A stretch of DNA of 64,000 bases from Thalassotalea sp. ND16A (GTDB taxonomy: Bacteria; Pseudomonadota; Gammaproteobacteria; Enterobacterales; Alteromonadaceae). The stretch is from contig NZ_JQDZ01000123.1 of NCBI RefSeq assembly GCF_000764205.1, positions 62,001 through 126,000 of the forward strand, written 5' to 3'. The notes beneath the pieces are model-generated. The model was not told the origin of the DNA. It did not search any database and was given only the letters and a program-made list of their open reading frames with translations. The translations under genes were made by a program, and so were the position numbers. Shown one piece after another: positions 45,094 to 54,585 of the stretch; within the stretch, counting starts at the first letter, position 1; each line of letters opens with the position of its first letter.

Positions 45094-46416
45094 ATGCCCT
45101 TACCGCAAGAAATTATTCGCCACAAACGTGATGGTTTAACCCTCAATCGGCTAGAAATACAAAGCTTTGTTGATGGTTTGGTTAATGGCGATTTTAATGA
45201 TGCACAAGTGGGCGCGATGGCGATGGCTATTGTCCAGCAAGGGATGAACGTTGAGGAAACTGTCGCTTTAACAATGCAGATGATGCACTCTGGCGATGTG
45301 CTGCAATGGCCTGATATTGATGGCCCGGTAATTGACAAACACTCTACCGGCGGCGTCGGCGATAAAGTCAGTTTCATGCTGGCGGCAATTGTTGCCGCTA
45401 ACGGTGCTTATGTGCCGATGATTTCTGGTCGGGGATTAGGCCATACCGGCGGTACGGTTGATAAGCTGGAAAGTATAGCTGGCTTTAATGCCCACCCTGA
45501 CAATGCCAAGTTCCAAGCTATCGTCAAGGATGTGGGCATGGCTATTATTGGTCAAACCGGAAATATTGCGCCTGCCGATAAACGCCTGTATGCAATTCGC
45601 GACGTTACTGCCACCGCCGAATCAACCCCGCTAATTACCGCCTCAATATTATCAAAAAAATTATCTGCCGGCCTAGGCGCCTTAGTGATGGATGTGAAAG
45701 TGGGCAATGGTGCGATGATGCAAGATATGCAGGCAGCGAAAACGTTAGCGCAAAGCATTGTCAACGTCGCCAATGGTGCTGGTGTTCATACTCAGGCGAT
45801 CATCACCGACATGAATCAAGTACTGGGTAGTAGTGCAGGCAATGCCGTTGAAATTATCGAAACTCTGCATTATTTAAGCGGGGATAAGCGCGAATCGAGG
45901 TTGCATCGCGTGGTCACTGCGTTAGCTTGTTCGATGTTAATGTCTGCCGGCCTGGCCGAACATAACCACGAGGCCCGACAAATGGTTGAACATGCCTTAA
46001 CGTCAGGTAAAGCCGCTGAAGTATTTGCTCGTATGGTAGCGGCCATGGGCGGACCAGCTGATCTATTTGAATGTTCCAATAGGTACTTGCCCTCGGCAAA
46101 GGTGATTATCGATGTTTTTGCCCCCAAGTCTGGTGTTATTTGTGCAATGCAAACACGTGATATCGGGATGGCAGTGGTGAGGCTTGGTGGTGGCCGACTG
46201 AGCAATGAGCAAGAGGTTGATCACAGTGTCGGCTTTGACTCGATTGTCCATGTTGGCAAGAGAGTGAGCACCGGTGATGTAATCGCCAGAGTGCATGCCC
46301 GCTCGCTTGCTCAAGCTGAAATGGCGAGCAATCAATACGTTGCCGCTATTGAGATAAATGAGCAAGGTGAAGGTTTTAATCCGGTGATCTTTGAGACCAT
46401 CAGCGCATCGAAGTAA
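45094..46416 (+). CDS. deoA: Thymidine phosphorylase
   Basis: A 440-residue enzyme, the same length as E. coli DeoA, that splits thymidine to thymine and deoxyribose-1-phosphate for salvage. The family signature is intact: the phosphate-binding KHSTGGVGDK, SGRGLGHTGGTVDKLE, and ITASILSKKLSAGLGALVMDVKVG. It stands alone on the plus strand with no other deo genes next to it. The 117 bp upstream contain a possible ribosome site (TAGGAGATAT) and a 22-codon TTG-started frame that I do not count as a gene. Confidence 0.95.
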   Translation: MPLPQEIIRHKRDGLTLNRLEIQSFVDGLVNGDFNDAQVGAMAMAIVQQGMNVEETVALTMQMMHSGDVLQWPDIDGPVIDKHSTGGVGDKVSFMLAAIVAANGAYVPMISGRGLGHTGGTVDKLESIAGFNAHPDNAKFQAIVKDVGMAIIGQTGNIAPADKRLYAIRDVTATAESTPLITASILSKKLSAGLGALVMDVKVGNGAMMQDMQAAKTLAQSIVNVANGAGVHTQAIITDMNQVLGSSAGNAVEIIETLHYLSGDKRESRLHRVVTALACSMLMSAGLAEHNHEARQMVEHALTSGKAAEVFARMVAAMGGPADLFECSNRYLPSAKVIIDVFAPKSGVICAMQTRDIGMAVVRLGGGRLSNEQEVDHSVGFDSIVHVGKRVSTGDVIARVHARSLAQAEMASNQYVAAIEINEQGEGFNPVIFETISASK

Positions 46417-46647
46417 ATCTAATACCATTGCGAATGCTGACTGTTATTATTTCGCCAAATAGCGCTTAGCCACATCTGTGGAGGCGAAAAGTGCCAGACC
46501 AAAAGCCTGACTGACTTCACTGCGATAATTATTACAAAAAATAATTGCGAATTACTCTATTTCAGTGTTTAAAATGAGTTAACCTTTAGCCCAAGTGCGG
46601 TTAAAATAACGTATAATCAAAGACTTCTTGCCGAACAGGGATTTCTC

Positions 46648-48399
46648 ATGAGCGCTATTGCCTCGGGTGTTATTTTTCTCAGTGCCGCAGTAATTGCCGT
46701 ACCAATTTTTACTCGCTTCAAACTTGGCGCTATCCTCGGCTACCTCACCGCTGGCTTGCTTATTGGCCCATCTGTGCTTGGCTTAATCAATGATCCGGAA
46801 CAAATTTTACACTTTGCCGAACTCGGAGTGGTCTTTTTATTATTTGTCATCGGTCTGGAATTAGAACCAGAAAAACTGCTGCGGATGCGCAATATGATTT
46901 TATTCATCGGTGGCGGACAATTATTATTTTGTACCGTGGCGATAACCGCGATATCGTTAATTTTCAGCTTTTCCTGGAAGATCTCTCTAGTGCTTGGCTT
47001 GGCCCTGGCTTTATCATCGACGGCGTTCGCCATTCAGCTAATGGAAGAAAAACAGCTGTTGAAAACACCGTTAGGGCAAAAAGGCTTTTCCATACTGTTA
47101 ATGCAAGATTTGGCCGTGATCCCTATTTTATTATTAATTTCAGTTCTTGCCGGTGCCAGTAACAGTGAAGACCCGGCATGGTGGGTTAGCGTGCTGGTAA
47201 TTATTGGCGTATTGTTCTCTGGCCGCTATTTAATCAATCCATTGTTACGAATGGTCTCGCACTACGGTAGCTCAGAAGTGATGACTGCGGCGGTGTTATT
47301 GATTGTAATGGTGACGGCATTGGTAATGCAGCTGGCCGGATTATCTATGGGCTTAGGCGCATTTTTGGCGGGCATTTTATTGGCTAACTCCTCTTTTAGA
47401 CATTTACTAGAGGTAGAAATTGCACCGTTTAAGGGCTTGTTACTAGGCTTGTTTTTTATTGCCATCGGGATGAATTTAGATCTACAAATACTGTTTGCGC
47501 AACCATTACTGATACTGGGCGCAAGTTTGACCTTAGTCGCCATTAAAACGGCAATCATTTTTGCCCTACTTAACTTCAATAATCAGCCCGGTACTCACCC
47601 ATTACGCTTGGCGTTAATGTTGTCGCAAGGGGGTGAGTTTGCTTTTGTTATCTTTAATGTTGCCGTTAATGATGCCTTAATACCGGCTGAATTAGCCGCG
47701 CAAGCAACGTTAGTGGTGGGTATTTCAATGGCACTGACTTCGCCGTTGGTGATTATTTATGAAAAATTGGCTCGCCGTCAGCATCAGCAACCAGAGTATG
47801 ATTCAGCCCCAGAAGTGCTTGAGCCGGAAGTGATTATTGCCGGTTTTGGTCGCTTTGGCCAAATTACCGGCCGCATATTAACCGCCAATAATATTCCATA
47901 TACCGCGCTTGATAATAGTGCTGAGCAGATTGAGTTTATTAAGCAATTTGGCAATAAAGTCTTTTTTGGCGACGCCACTAATTTAAAGTTACTAAAAGCG
48001 GCTGGGGTCGAATATGCGAAGGTGATGTTTATTGCCGCCGATTCTGACAAGCATGGTTTTGATATTGCCAAAACGGTAACCGAACACTTTCCGCACATAA
48101 AAATTGTTGCCCGCGCGAAAAGCCGTTTCAGTGTCTTAAAGTACCGTGACATCGGTATTTATGACAATGTTCGGGAAATGTTTGACGGCAGTTTGACCGC
48201 GGCGAAATTAGTGCTGCAAGAATTTGGATTTGATGAGGCCAGGGCTGAGCATATGGTGAAAGTGTTTAAAGTTCATGATGAAGAATTGTTGGACAAATCC
48301 TATCGTAGTAATAATTTTGATATGAAAGAGTACATCAAAGTGAGTAAAGCGGGGCGTGCGGAACTAGAATCACTGTTTAAACGGGATCATCAAGACTAA
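46648..48399 (+). CDS. CPA2-family K+/H+ antiporter (KefB/KefC type) with TrkA-N domain
   Basis: A 583-residue inner-membrane protein. The N-terminal ~375 residues carry about twelve hydrophobic segments of a sodium/hydrogen exchanger fold (LGYLTAGLLIGPSVLG; LLMQDLAVIPILL). The C-terminal TrkA-N domain has the nucleotide-binding motif GFGRFGQITGR followed by ALDNSAEQIEF. This is the layout of glutathione-gated potassium efflux systems KefB/KefC and relatives such as YbaL. The sequence does not tell which. No KefF/KefG ancillary protein gene is adjacent. The upstream 231 bp show no recognisable element. Confidence 0.9.
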   Translation: MSAIASGVIFLSAAVIAVPIFTRFKLGAILGYLTAGLLIGPSVLGLINDPEQILHFAELGVVFLLFVIGLELEPEKLLRMRNMILFIGGGQLLFCTVAITAISLIFSFSWKISLVLGLALALSSTAFAIQLMEEKQLLKTPLGQKGFSILLMQDLAVIPILLLISVLAGASNSEDPAWWVSVLVIIGVLFSGRYLINPLLRMVSHYGSSEVMTAAVLLIVMVTALVMQLAGLSMGLGAFLAGILLANSSFRHLLEVEIAPFKGLLLGLFFIAIGMNLDLQILFAQPLLILGASLTLVAIKTAIIFALLNFNNQPGTHPLRLALMLSQGGEFAFVIFNVAVNDALIPAELAAQATLVVGISMALTSPLVIIYEKLARRQHQQPEYDSAPEVLEPEVIIAGFGRFGQITGRILTANNIPYTALDNSAEQIEFIKQFGNKVFFGDATNLKLLKAAGVEYAKVMFIAADSDKHGFDIAKTVTEHFPHIKIVARAKSRFSVLKYRDIGIYDNVREMFDGSLTAAKLVLQEFGFDEARAEHMVKVFKVHDEELLDKSYRSNNFDMKEYIKVSKAGRAELESLFKRDHQD

Positions 48400-48440
48400 T
48401 CATTAAAAATGAGTAGACAGTTAATCAACGTGGTATAAAG

Positions 48441-48902
48441 ATGCAAAAAATTCTGATCAGTAGCTGCTTTCTTGGCAACAAGGTACGTTTTGACGGTAAA
48501 ACCAAAACCTTAATCGACCCACAAATTGCGACCTGGCAACTACAGGGACGGTTGGTGGTAATTTGCCCGGAAACGACCGGTGGTTTACCTGTGCCGAGAC
48601 CAAGAGCTGAGCAACTGGCTGATAAGGTATTTGATGAGTTTGGTAACAACGTCACTGAGCCATTTCAGCAAGGTGCCGAGGCTGCCCTGAATTTGTGCCA
48701 GCAACATCATATAGGCTATGCATTGCTGAAAGAATATAGTCCATCCTGTGGTAGCCGTGCAGTTTATGATGGCCATTTTCAGGGCAATAAAATACCGGGT
48801 ATGGGAGTTACGGCTAAACTGTTAACTGCCAATGGCGTTAAAGTGTATAGTGAACTCACTCTGGCAGAGCTGATATTAGACATCGCCAATAAAGAGACAT
48901 AA
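48441..48902 (+). CDS. DUF523 family protein (YbbK-like)
   Basis: A 153-residue cytoplasmic protein starting KILISSCFLGNKVRFDG, with the conserved CPETTGGLPVPRPRAEQ and LLKEYSPSCGSRAVYDG blocks of DUF523. The conserved Cys residues suggest a metal or thiol-based function, but the family role is not known. It lies 42 bp after the antiporter gene on the same strand and 58 bp before the DUF885 gene. Confidence 0.88.
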   Translation: MQKILISSCFLGNKVRFDGKTKTLIDPQIATWQLQGRLVVICPETTGGLPVPRPRAEQLADKVFDEFGNNVTEPFQQGAEAALNLCQQHHIGYALLKEYSPSCGSRAVYDGHFQGNKIPGMGVTAKLLTANGVKVYSELTLAELILDIANKET

Positions 48903-48960
48903 TTTTTATATTTATAATGGTCTGTACCTGAATTGTTATTCGTTTATTGAGAGTAAAAAT

Positions 48961-50721
48961 ATGAAACAATTTGCCATCAGCTTGATGATCTTGTCTTTGC
49001 TTGCGTGCGCGCAAGTGAGCAATGACTTAACCGCTAACTCGACAGATGCTCAGTTACTGCAAATAATTGCTGAAGAGCAGAGCTATCAAGATTCACTGAA
49101 TCCGTTTAACAAAGAAAATAATATTCTTTATTACGACGCCTCGCCCCAAGCATTAGCCAAGCATAATGATAAAGTGAGTGACATCTATCATCGGCTGAAA
49201 TTGATTGACCCCAATGGTTTAACCAAAGCGAATCAAATTAACCAAACCATTTTGGCTTACAAACTGAAAAATGATATCGATTCTTATCGCAACCTTGATC
49301 ACTACATGCCTTTGACCGCCGAAGCAGGGTTTCACGCCTATATGACGTTTATGGTATCTCGCTCAAGCTTTAAAAATGCGGATGACTACGAGACTTATTT
49401 AAACCGATTAGTCGCCCTGGACCGTTATTTTGAGCAGCAAACTTACTGGTTAAAGCAAGGTTTGGCATCTGGTATCAGCCAACCGAAAGTCGTGCTTGCC
49501 GGTTTTGAAGAGAGCATCAGTGCCTTTATTGTTGATGATGCAACCAAGAGTGATTTTTATCGTCCGTTTAACAATATGGCAAAACATATTTCGGCTGAGC
49601 AGCAAGCGCAGTTAAAGGCAAAAGCGGAACTCATTATTTTAGAAAATATTAACCCTATGTATCAGCGTTTCTATGACTTTATGGTAGATACATACATTCC
49701 TAATGCGAAACAAACCATCGCGGCTAAAGATTACCCGAATGGCGCCGCTTTTTATCAGAACCGTATTGAACACTACACTACCTTAACCTTGACTGCGGAT
49801 GAAATTCACGACATTGGTTTGCAGGAAGTCGCGCGCATTCGCGGTGAAATGGAAGAAGTAATAAAAGACGTTGAATTTGAAGGCACATTTGCCGAGTTTG
49901 TGCAGTTTTTACGAACCGATCGGCAATTTTACGCCACGACACCTGAGCAGTTATTAAAAGAAGCCTCGTTTATCGCCAAAAAAATGGATGCAAAATTACC
50001 ATCACTGTTTAAAACCTTACCACGTACACCTTATGGTGTGGTGGAAGTACCAGCAAGCATTGCTCCTAAATACACTACGGGTCGTTACTCTGGTCCAAGC
50101 CGAGATGATCAGGCGGGCAATTATTGGGTGAATACCTACGCTTTAGATCGTCGCCCATTGTATGTACTGGAAGCATTAACTTTGCATGAAGCCGTACCGG
50201 GTCATCATCTACAAGGCTCGATTGCCCGTGAGATGGAAAACGTACCAGAGTTTCGTAATCAAACGTATATTTCAGCGTTCGGTGAAGGTTGGGGCTTATA
50301 TTCTGAGTTCTTAGGTGTGGAAGCCGGATTTTATCAAGATCCCTATTCACGTTTTGGCCGTTTAACCTACGAGATGTGGCGAGCTGTTCGTTTAGTGGTG
50401 GATACCGGTATGCATATGAAAGGCTGGAGCAGACAACAAGCGATGGATTATTTAGCGAGGAACTCGGCGTTATCTTTACATAATGTGAAAACGGAAATTG
50501 ACCGATATATCTCTTGGCCGGCACAAGCACTTTCTTACAAGTTGGGTGAAATTACCATTAAAAGTTTACGCGTTGAAGCCGAAAAAGCGTTGGCCGAGGA
50601 TTTTGATCTACGCGAGTTTCATGATCAAATATTGAAAAATGGCTCTATTCCATTGTCGTTGTTAGAAACCTTGATTAGAGATTATATCGAGCAAAAAGCG
50701 GCAGCAATAACAGGTAATTAA
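48961..50721 (+). CDS. DUF885 family lipoprotein, putative metallopeptidase
   Basis: A 586-residue exported protein with a lipobox (LLAC near residue 17). The DUF885 hallmark is the zinc-binding LTLHEAVPGHHLQ (HExxxGH type), followed by the second conserved block SAFGEGWGLYSEFLG, which supplies a Glu ligand as in gluzincin peptidases. It is therefore probably a membrane-anchored zinc peptidase of unknown substrate. Length is normal for the family. On the minus strand an orphan riboswitch lies downstream of its stop, pointing toward it. Confidence 0.88.
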   Translation: MKQFAISLMILSLLACAQVSNDLTANSTDAQLLQIIAEEQSYQDSLNPFNKENNILYYDASPQALAKHNDKVSDIYHRLKLIDPNGLTKANQINQTILAYKLKNDIDSYRNLDHYMPLTAEAGFHAYMTFMVSRSSFKNADDYETYLNRLVALDRYFEQQTYWLKQGLASGISQPKVVLAGFEESISAFIVDDATKSDFYRPFNNMAKHISAEQQAQLKAKAELIILENINPMYQRFYDFMVDTYIPNAKQTIAAKDYPNGAAFYQNRIEHYTTLTLTADEIHDIGLQEVARIRGEMEEVIKDVEFEGTFAEFVQFLRTDRQFYATTPEQLLKEASFIAKKMDAKLPSLFKTLPRTPYGVVEVPASIAPKYTTGRYSGPSRDDQAGNYWVNTYALDRRPLYVLEALTLHEAVPGHHLQGSIAREMENVPEFRNQTYISAFGEGWGLYSEFLGVEAGFYQDPYSRFGRLTYEMWRAVRLVVDTGMHMKGWSRQQAMDYLARNSALSLHNVKTEIDRYISWPAQALSYKLGEITIKSLRVEAEKALAEDFDLREFHDQILKNGSIPLSLLETLIRDYIEQKAAAITGN

Positions 50722-50758
50722 TAGACGATTAATTTGTATCGGTTGGCAAGGATGCTGA

Positions 50759-50786
50759 CGAGAAACGAGAAACGAGAAACGAGAAA
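50759..50786. repeat. Short tandem repeat (7-bp unit, four copies)
   Basis: Four exact copies of CGAGAAA in the noncoding gap after the DUF885 gene, followed by the palindrome-like CGGATTCCG. This is simple-sequence DNA. Confidence 0.9.
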
Positions 50787-50912
50787 CGGATTCCGTTTGG
50801 AATTAGTAATGTGTTGAGTTTTGGTGACAATTGAAAAAGGTAGGCAAGGCACGCAAAGAAATCAATCTTGAACACGGGAATGCTAAATAAAGAAAAGCCC
50901 CCACTATTTCTT

Positions 50913-51011
50913 AGTCGGCAGTTCCGCTATCATAGGTAATTATTGTTATTAATAAACAACCTTTAGACCGGTAACTTTGCGTCCCTAGCTTTCACTAGGT
51001 TTGCCTTGGAC
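50913..51011 (-). ncRNA. Cyclic-di-GMP-I (GEMM-I) riboswitch aptamer, orphan
   Basis: Read on the minus strand this has the GEMM-I features in order: GGCAAACC, a hairpin CCTAG-TGAAAG-CTAGG with a GAAA-type loop, the signature GGGACGCAAAG, CCGGTCTAAAGG, an AT-rich second hairpin, then ATAGCGGAACTGCC, whose TGCC pairs with the opening GGCA (P1). A GCC-ACT / AGT-GGC hairpin followed by TTTTCTTT (about 50892-50919) could act as an alternative terminator competing with P1. No minus-strand gene follows; the next gene downstream is DUF885, on the opposite strand. The rest of the 50722-51179 gap has only the 7-bp repeat and the tesB leader. Confidence 0.82.
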
Positions 51012-51179
51012 GAGCTAATTAGCCCTAACACTGATTATAGTCAAATATTGCTTGCTGTAAACCTTTTGTAAGTTTTTTATCGCATAAAATCCATTTTTTT
51101 AGTTAATTTGCTGAATTTCTTAATAAAAGTTACGATAATATGTACTTATTTTGCAGATTACTTCATTTAGGACGACACC

Positions 51180-52037
51180 ATGAGCCAAGTGCTTGACGAT
51201 TTACTGACGTTATTAAAGCTGGAACAACTGGACGATAACTTATTCCTGGGCCAAAGCCAGGATCTGGGCTTTCCTGCGGTGTTTGGTGGTCAGGTTATTG
51301 GTCAGGCGTTGTCTGCGGCGAAAGAAACTGTTGCCGAAAATCGAGCGTTGCATTCCTTTCACAGCTACTTTTTATTACCCGGCAATGCCCATAAGCCCAT
51401 TACCTATTTGGTCGATGTTACCCGCGATGGCCGTAGTTTTAGTGCTCGTAGGGTACAGGCCATGCAAAATGGCAAAGTAATTTTTAACTTGATGGCATCA
51501 TTTCAAATTATTGAGACTGGGTTCGAACATCAGGATGTTATGCCGGATGTGATGGGCCCCGAAGGGTTAGCAAGCATGCTTGAATTACAGCTGCAGCATA
51601 AAGATAAAATCCCGCAAGCCATGCATGACACTGTCTTTGCTGAACGACCAATCGAGTTTCGTCCAATCAAACAATATGACTGGCTCAATCCCGAAAAATC
51701 TTCAGCCAGTAATCAAGTTTGGATGAAAGCGAAAGGAAAAATGCCAGCCGATTTACGGGTGCATAAATACGTATTGGGCTACGCTTCCGATTATAATTTT
51801 TTACCCACGGCCGTGCATCCACACGGTCGCAGTGTGTGGTCAAAAAATTTCCAGATAGCCACCATCGATCACGCCATGTGGTTTCATCGAGATTTTCGTT
51901 TTGATGACTGGTTGCTGTACGATATTGATAGCCCATCGGCCAGTGGTGGCCGAGGATTAGTGCGCGGTAAAATCTATAATCGTCAAGGCCAACTCGTGGC
52001 CTCAACAATTCAGGAAGGGGTGATCAGGCAGTATTAA
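51180..52037 (+). CDS. tesB: Acyl-CoA thioesterase II
   Basis: A 285-residue double hot-dog enzyme that hydrolyses medium- and long-chain acyl-CoA in the cytoplasm. Typical blocks are FGGQVIGQALSAAKETV, LHSFHSYFLLPG, SFSARRVQAMQNGKVIF, and the active-site region ATIDHAMWFH with the catalytic Asp. Length equals E. coli TesB (286). It has its own leader and converges on the mechanosensitive channel gene, the two stops being 7 bp apart. Confidence 0.95.
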   Translation: MSQVLDDLLTLLKLEQLDDNLFLGQSQDLGFPAVFGGQVIGQALSAAKETVAENRALHSFHSYFLLPGNAHKPITYLVDVTRDGRSFSARRVQAMQNGKVIFNLMASFQIIETGFEHQDVMPDVMGPEGLASMLELQLQHKDKIPQAMHDTVFAERPIEFRPIKQYDWLNPEKSSASNQVWMKAKGKMPADLRVHKYVLGYASDYNFLPTAVHPHGRSVWSKNFQIATIDHAMWFHRDFRFDDWLLYDIDSPSASGGRGLVRGKIYNRQGQLVASTIQEGVIRQY

Positions 52038-52044
52038 TTGTCGC

Positions 52045-53304
52045 TCAACTGAGCGCGGTTTGACCGTGGCTTTGCTGCCAGTCATAACCGCTTGGGATTT
52101 GAAAAACGCGTAATTCAAACAGTGGGGCAATGGCAAATAAATGGTCAAAAATGTCGGCCTGTATCGACTCAAAGTTGCCCCAGTTAATGTCATTGCTGAA
52201 AAAGTACAACTCTAGCGCGACGCCACTTTCTGTCGGTTTCAGTTGCCTTACCATGCAGGTCATATTCTGGTGCACGTTCGGATGATTCTTTAAATAGGCG
52301 GAGATATAGGCTCTAAATGTGCCTATATTGGTTAATCTTCGGCTATTCGGGTTGGTTATGTCAGCAATACCTTGCTGGCGGTGAAAATCATTAATTTCAC
52401 TATGTTTATCACTAAGATAATCTCGTAAAAAATCAAACTGATTTAGCTCTGCGATCAAGTCACTGGAACAGAAATGGATACTGGCAATATCGATACTGAT
52501 ACTGCGCTTAATGCGTCTGCCGCCAGACGTGGACATACCGCGCCAATTTTTAAATGACTCACTGATCAGCGCATAGGTAGGGATGGTGGTGACGGTATTA
52601 TCCCAGTTTTGCACTTTTACCGTATTTAAAGCGATTTCTAACACTTCACCGTCGGCGCCGTATTGTGGCATTTCTATCCAATCCCCCGGCGCCACCATTT
52701 TATTGGCAGAAATTTGTATGCTCGCTACCAGGCCCTTGATGGTGTCTTGAAACACCAACAATAGCACTGCTGTTAATGCGCCTAAGCCACTGAGTAGGTA
52801 AATGGGGGAACGATCAATTAATATCGAAATCGCCAGGATGATGGCAACCAGGTAGATAGCCAGTTTTAACAACTGAATGGTGGCGTTTAATGGCAGGTAC
52901 TTTTCTTTACTCGATTCCTGAAACAGGTCGTTGGCCACGTTTAACAGCGAGCTTAAACTGCGCGCCACCTGGATCGCTATTGCTACTTTGGCAAAGATAG
53001 TGAGGGCTGCGACCAAGCGGGGATTTTCGCTAATGAAGTATGGCATAAATGCCAGTAGCAGCAATGCCGGTACCAACCAGGCGATACGGGCGAATACCTT
53101 ATTTGAGACCAATAAATCGTCCCATTGATTGCTGGAGCGGGTGACGATTTTATGCACCAATTGCAATACTTGATGTTTGGCGATGTAAAAACTAATCCAG
53201 CAAATGCTGAGTAATAATATTAAACCTATGGCCGCGGATACCGGAAGAACTAAATCGCCGCTTAAGCCACTTGCCGTTAACCAGGTTTTTATCAATTCTG
53301 ACAT
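52045..53304 (-). CDS. MscS-family mechanosensitive channel, YbdG-like
   Basis: A 419-residue inner-membrane channel. Five hydrophobic segments precede the pore-lining helix and beta domain of the MscS family (GLGALTAVLLLVFQDTIKGLVASIQI; VAPGDWIEMPQYGADGEVLEI; VQNWDNTVTTIPTYALI). Length and the N-terminal membrane arrangement match YbdG, a miniconductance channel (MscM) that releases solutes on hypo-osmotic shock. The C-terminal cytoplasmic part is longer than in MscS itself. It converges on tesB and diverges from proB. Confidence 0.9.
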   Translation of the reverse strand: MSELIKTWLTASGLSGDLVLPVSAAIGLILLLSICWISFYIAKHQVLQLVHKIVTRSSNQWDDLLVSNKVFARIAWLVPALLLLAFMPYFISENPRLVAALTIFAKVAIAIQVARSLSSLLNVANDLFQESSKEKYLPLNATIQLLKLAIYLVAIILAISILIDRSPIYLLSGLGALTAVLLLVFQDTIKGLVASIQISANKMVAPGDWIEMPQYGADGEVLEIALNTVKVQNWDNTVTTIPTYALISESFKNWRGMSTSGGRRIKRSISIDIASIHFCSSDLIAELNQFDFLRDYLSDKHSEINDFHRQQGIADITNPNSRRLTNIGTFRAYISAYLKNHPNVHQNMTCMVRQLKPTESGVALELYFFSNDINWGNFESIQADIFDHLFAIAPLFELRVFQIPSGYDWQQSHGQTALS

Positions 53305-53471
53305 TAATTTCTAACTTTCTTATTATTGCTTGTATGCTTGAGATTAGCGCCCATTGTCGTGGTTGGCAATGCCAGCAAGAGAATTAATTATATGTATTTT
53401 CAAAAAGTTATTTGATCGTAACCGTGCAAGCTGTATTCTTTAGGGCTGAGACTATGCTATGCGGACGATAA

Positions 53472-54581
53472 ATGAATTTTAAAAGGGTTGTGATAAAAGT
53501 GGGTAGCGCCTTAGTTGCCCCGGATGGCAAAGGCTGCAGTGGCAAATATCTATTGTCCATTGCCCGCTTTATTACCGAATGTCATAAACGCGATAAAGAA
53601 GTGATCTTAGTCTCTTCTGGCAGCGTGGCAGCCGGTCGTCAATTAATTCATCACGGCTCCCCCAACCCCTCGATTGCGGCGAAACAAGCGATGGCCTCGG
53701 TTGGGCAAATGCAAATGATGGCGAACTGGCAGCGTTTTTTTGATACCCCCTGCTCGCAATTATTAATTACCCATGGTGATTTAAAAGACAGACGGCGTTT
53801 TATCAATATTAAAAATACGCTGAGAATGTTACTGGAAAATAATATTTTACCTGTGGTCAATGAAAATGACACGGTGGCTACCGACGAGCTAAAAGTGGGC
53901 GATAATGATAATCTTGCTGCACTGGTGGCTATGGTAAGTGATGCCGACTGTTTGTTTATTTTGAGTGATGTCGACGGTGTTTTTGATAGTGATCCACGCA
54001 GCAATAGTGACGCCAAATTGTTTAGTGAAATTAACACTATTGATGACGCTCTCTATCAAATGGCGGGCGGCACCAGCAATAAAATTGCCACCGGCGGCAT
54101 GAAAACCAAGATCCAGGCGGCAGAGAAAGCGACTGAGCATGGCATTGAAACCTATATTTTAAACGGCAGTAATTCTGCCGTGTTTGATAAATTATTGCTT
54201 GGCGAAAATCCAGGTACTCGCTTTGTTGCCAAACAAAGTGCATTGAAAGCGAAAAAACACTGGCTCAAACATACGCTGAAAAGTCATGGCTCTATTGTCA
54301 TCGATGAAGGGGCGATTAATGCCTTGCTGAATAAAGGCGCGTCTTTGTTAGCAAGTGGTATTGTGGAAATCTCTGGTGATTTTATCAAAGGGGAGTCGGT
54401 AAGCATTACCGCCCATTGTGATAGCCGGGTCTTGGCCAAAGGCATAAGCCAATATAGCAGCCAGGACCTGGTAAAAATTAAAGGCAAAAATTCGAATGAT
54501 TTCGACACCATTTTGGGTTATTGCCCAAGTAAAGAGATCATCCACCGGGATGATTTGGTGTTGATGGAAAAAGCAGAGTAA
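53472..54581 (+). CDS. proB: Glutamate 5-kinase
   Basis: A 369-residue enzyme that phosphorylates glutamate in the first step of proline synthesis. The amino acid kinase domain (KVGSALVAPDGKG; VSSGSVAAGR; NENDTVATDELKVGDNDNLAA; SDVDGVFDSDPR; GGMKTKIQAAEKA) is followed by a C-terminal PUA domain (from about residue 275). Feedback inhibition by proline is typical of this form. The gene ends 4 bp before proA, so they form a two-gene operon. Confidence 0.96.
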   Translation: MNFKRVVIKVGSALVAPDGKGCSGKYLLSIARFITECHKRDKEVILVSSGSVAAGRQLIHHGSPNPSIAAKQAMASVGQMQMMANWQRFFDTPCSQLLITHGDLKDRRRFINIKNTLRMLLENNILPVVNENDTVATDELKVGDNDNLAALVAMVSDADCLFILSDVDGVFDSDPRSNSDAKLFSEINTIDDALYQMAGGTSNKIATGGMKTKIQAAEKATEHGIETYILNGSNSAVFDKLLLGENPGTRFVAKQSALKAKKHWLKHTLKSHGSIVIDEGAINALLNKGASLLASGIVEISGDFIKGESVSITAHCDSRVLAKGISQYSSQDLVKIKGKNSNDFDTILGYCPSKEIIHRDDLVLMEKAE

Positions 54582-54585
54582 GAAT

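Noticed and set aside
50759-50786. Possible CRISPR array start.
   Set aside because: The 7-bp units are contiguous with no spacers, and no cas genes are nearby.
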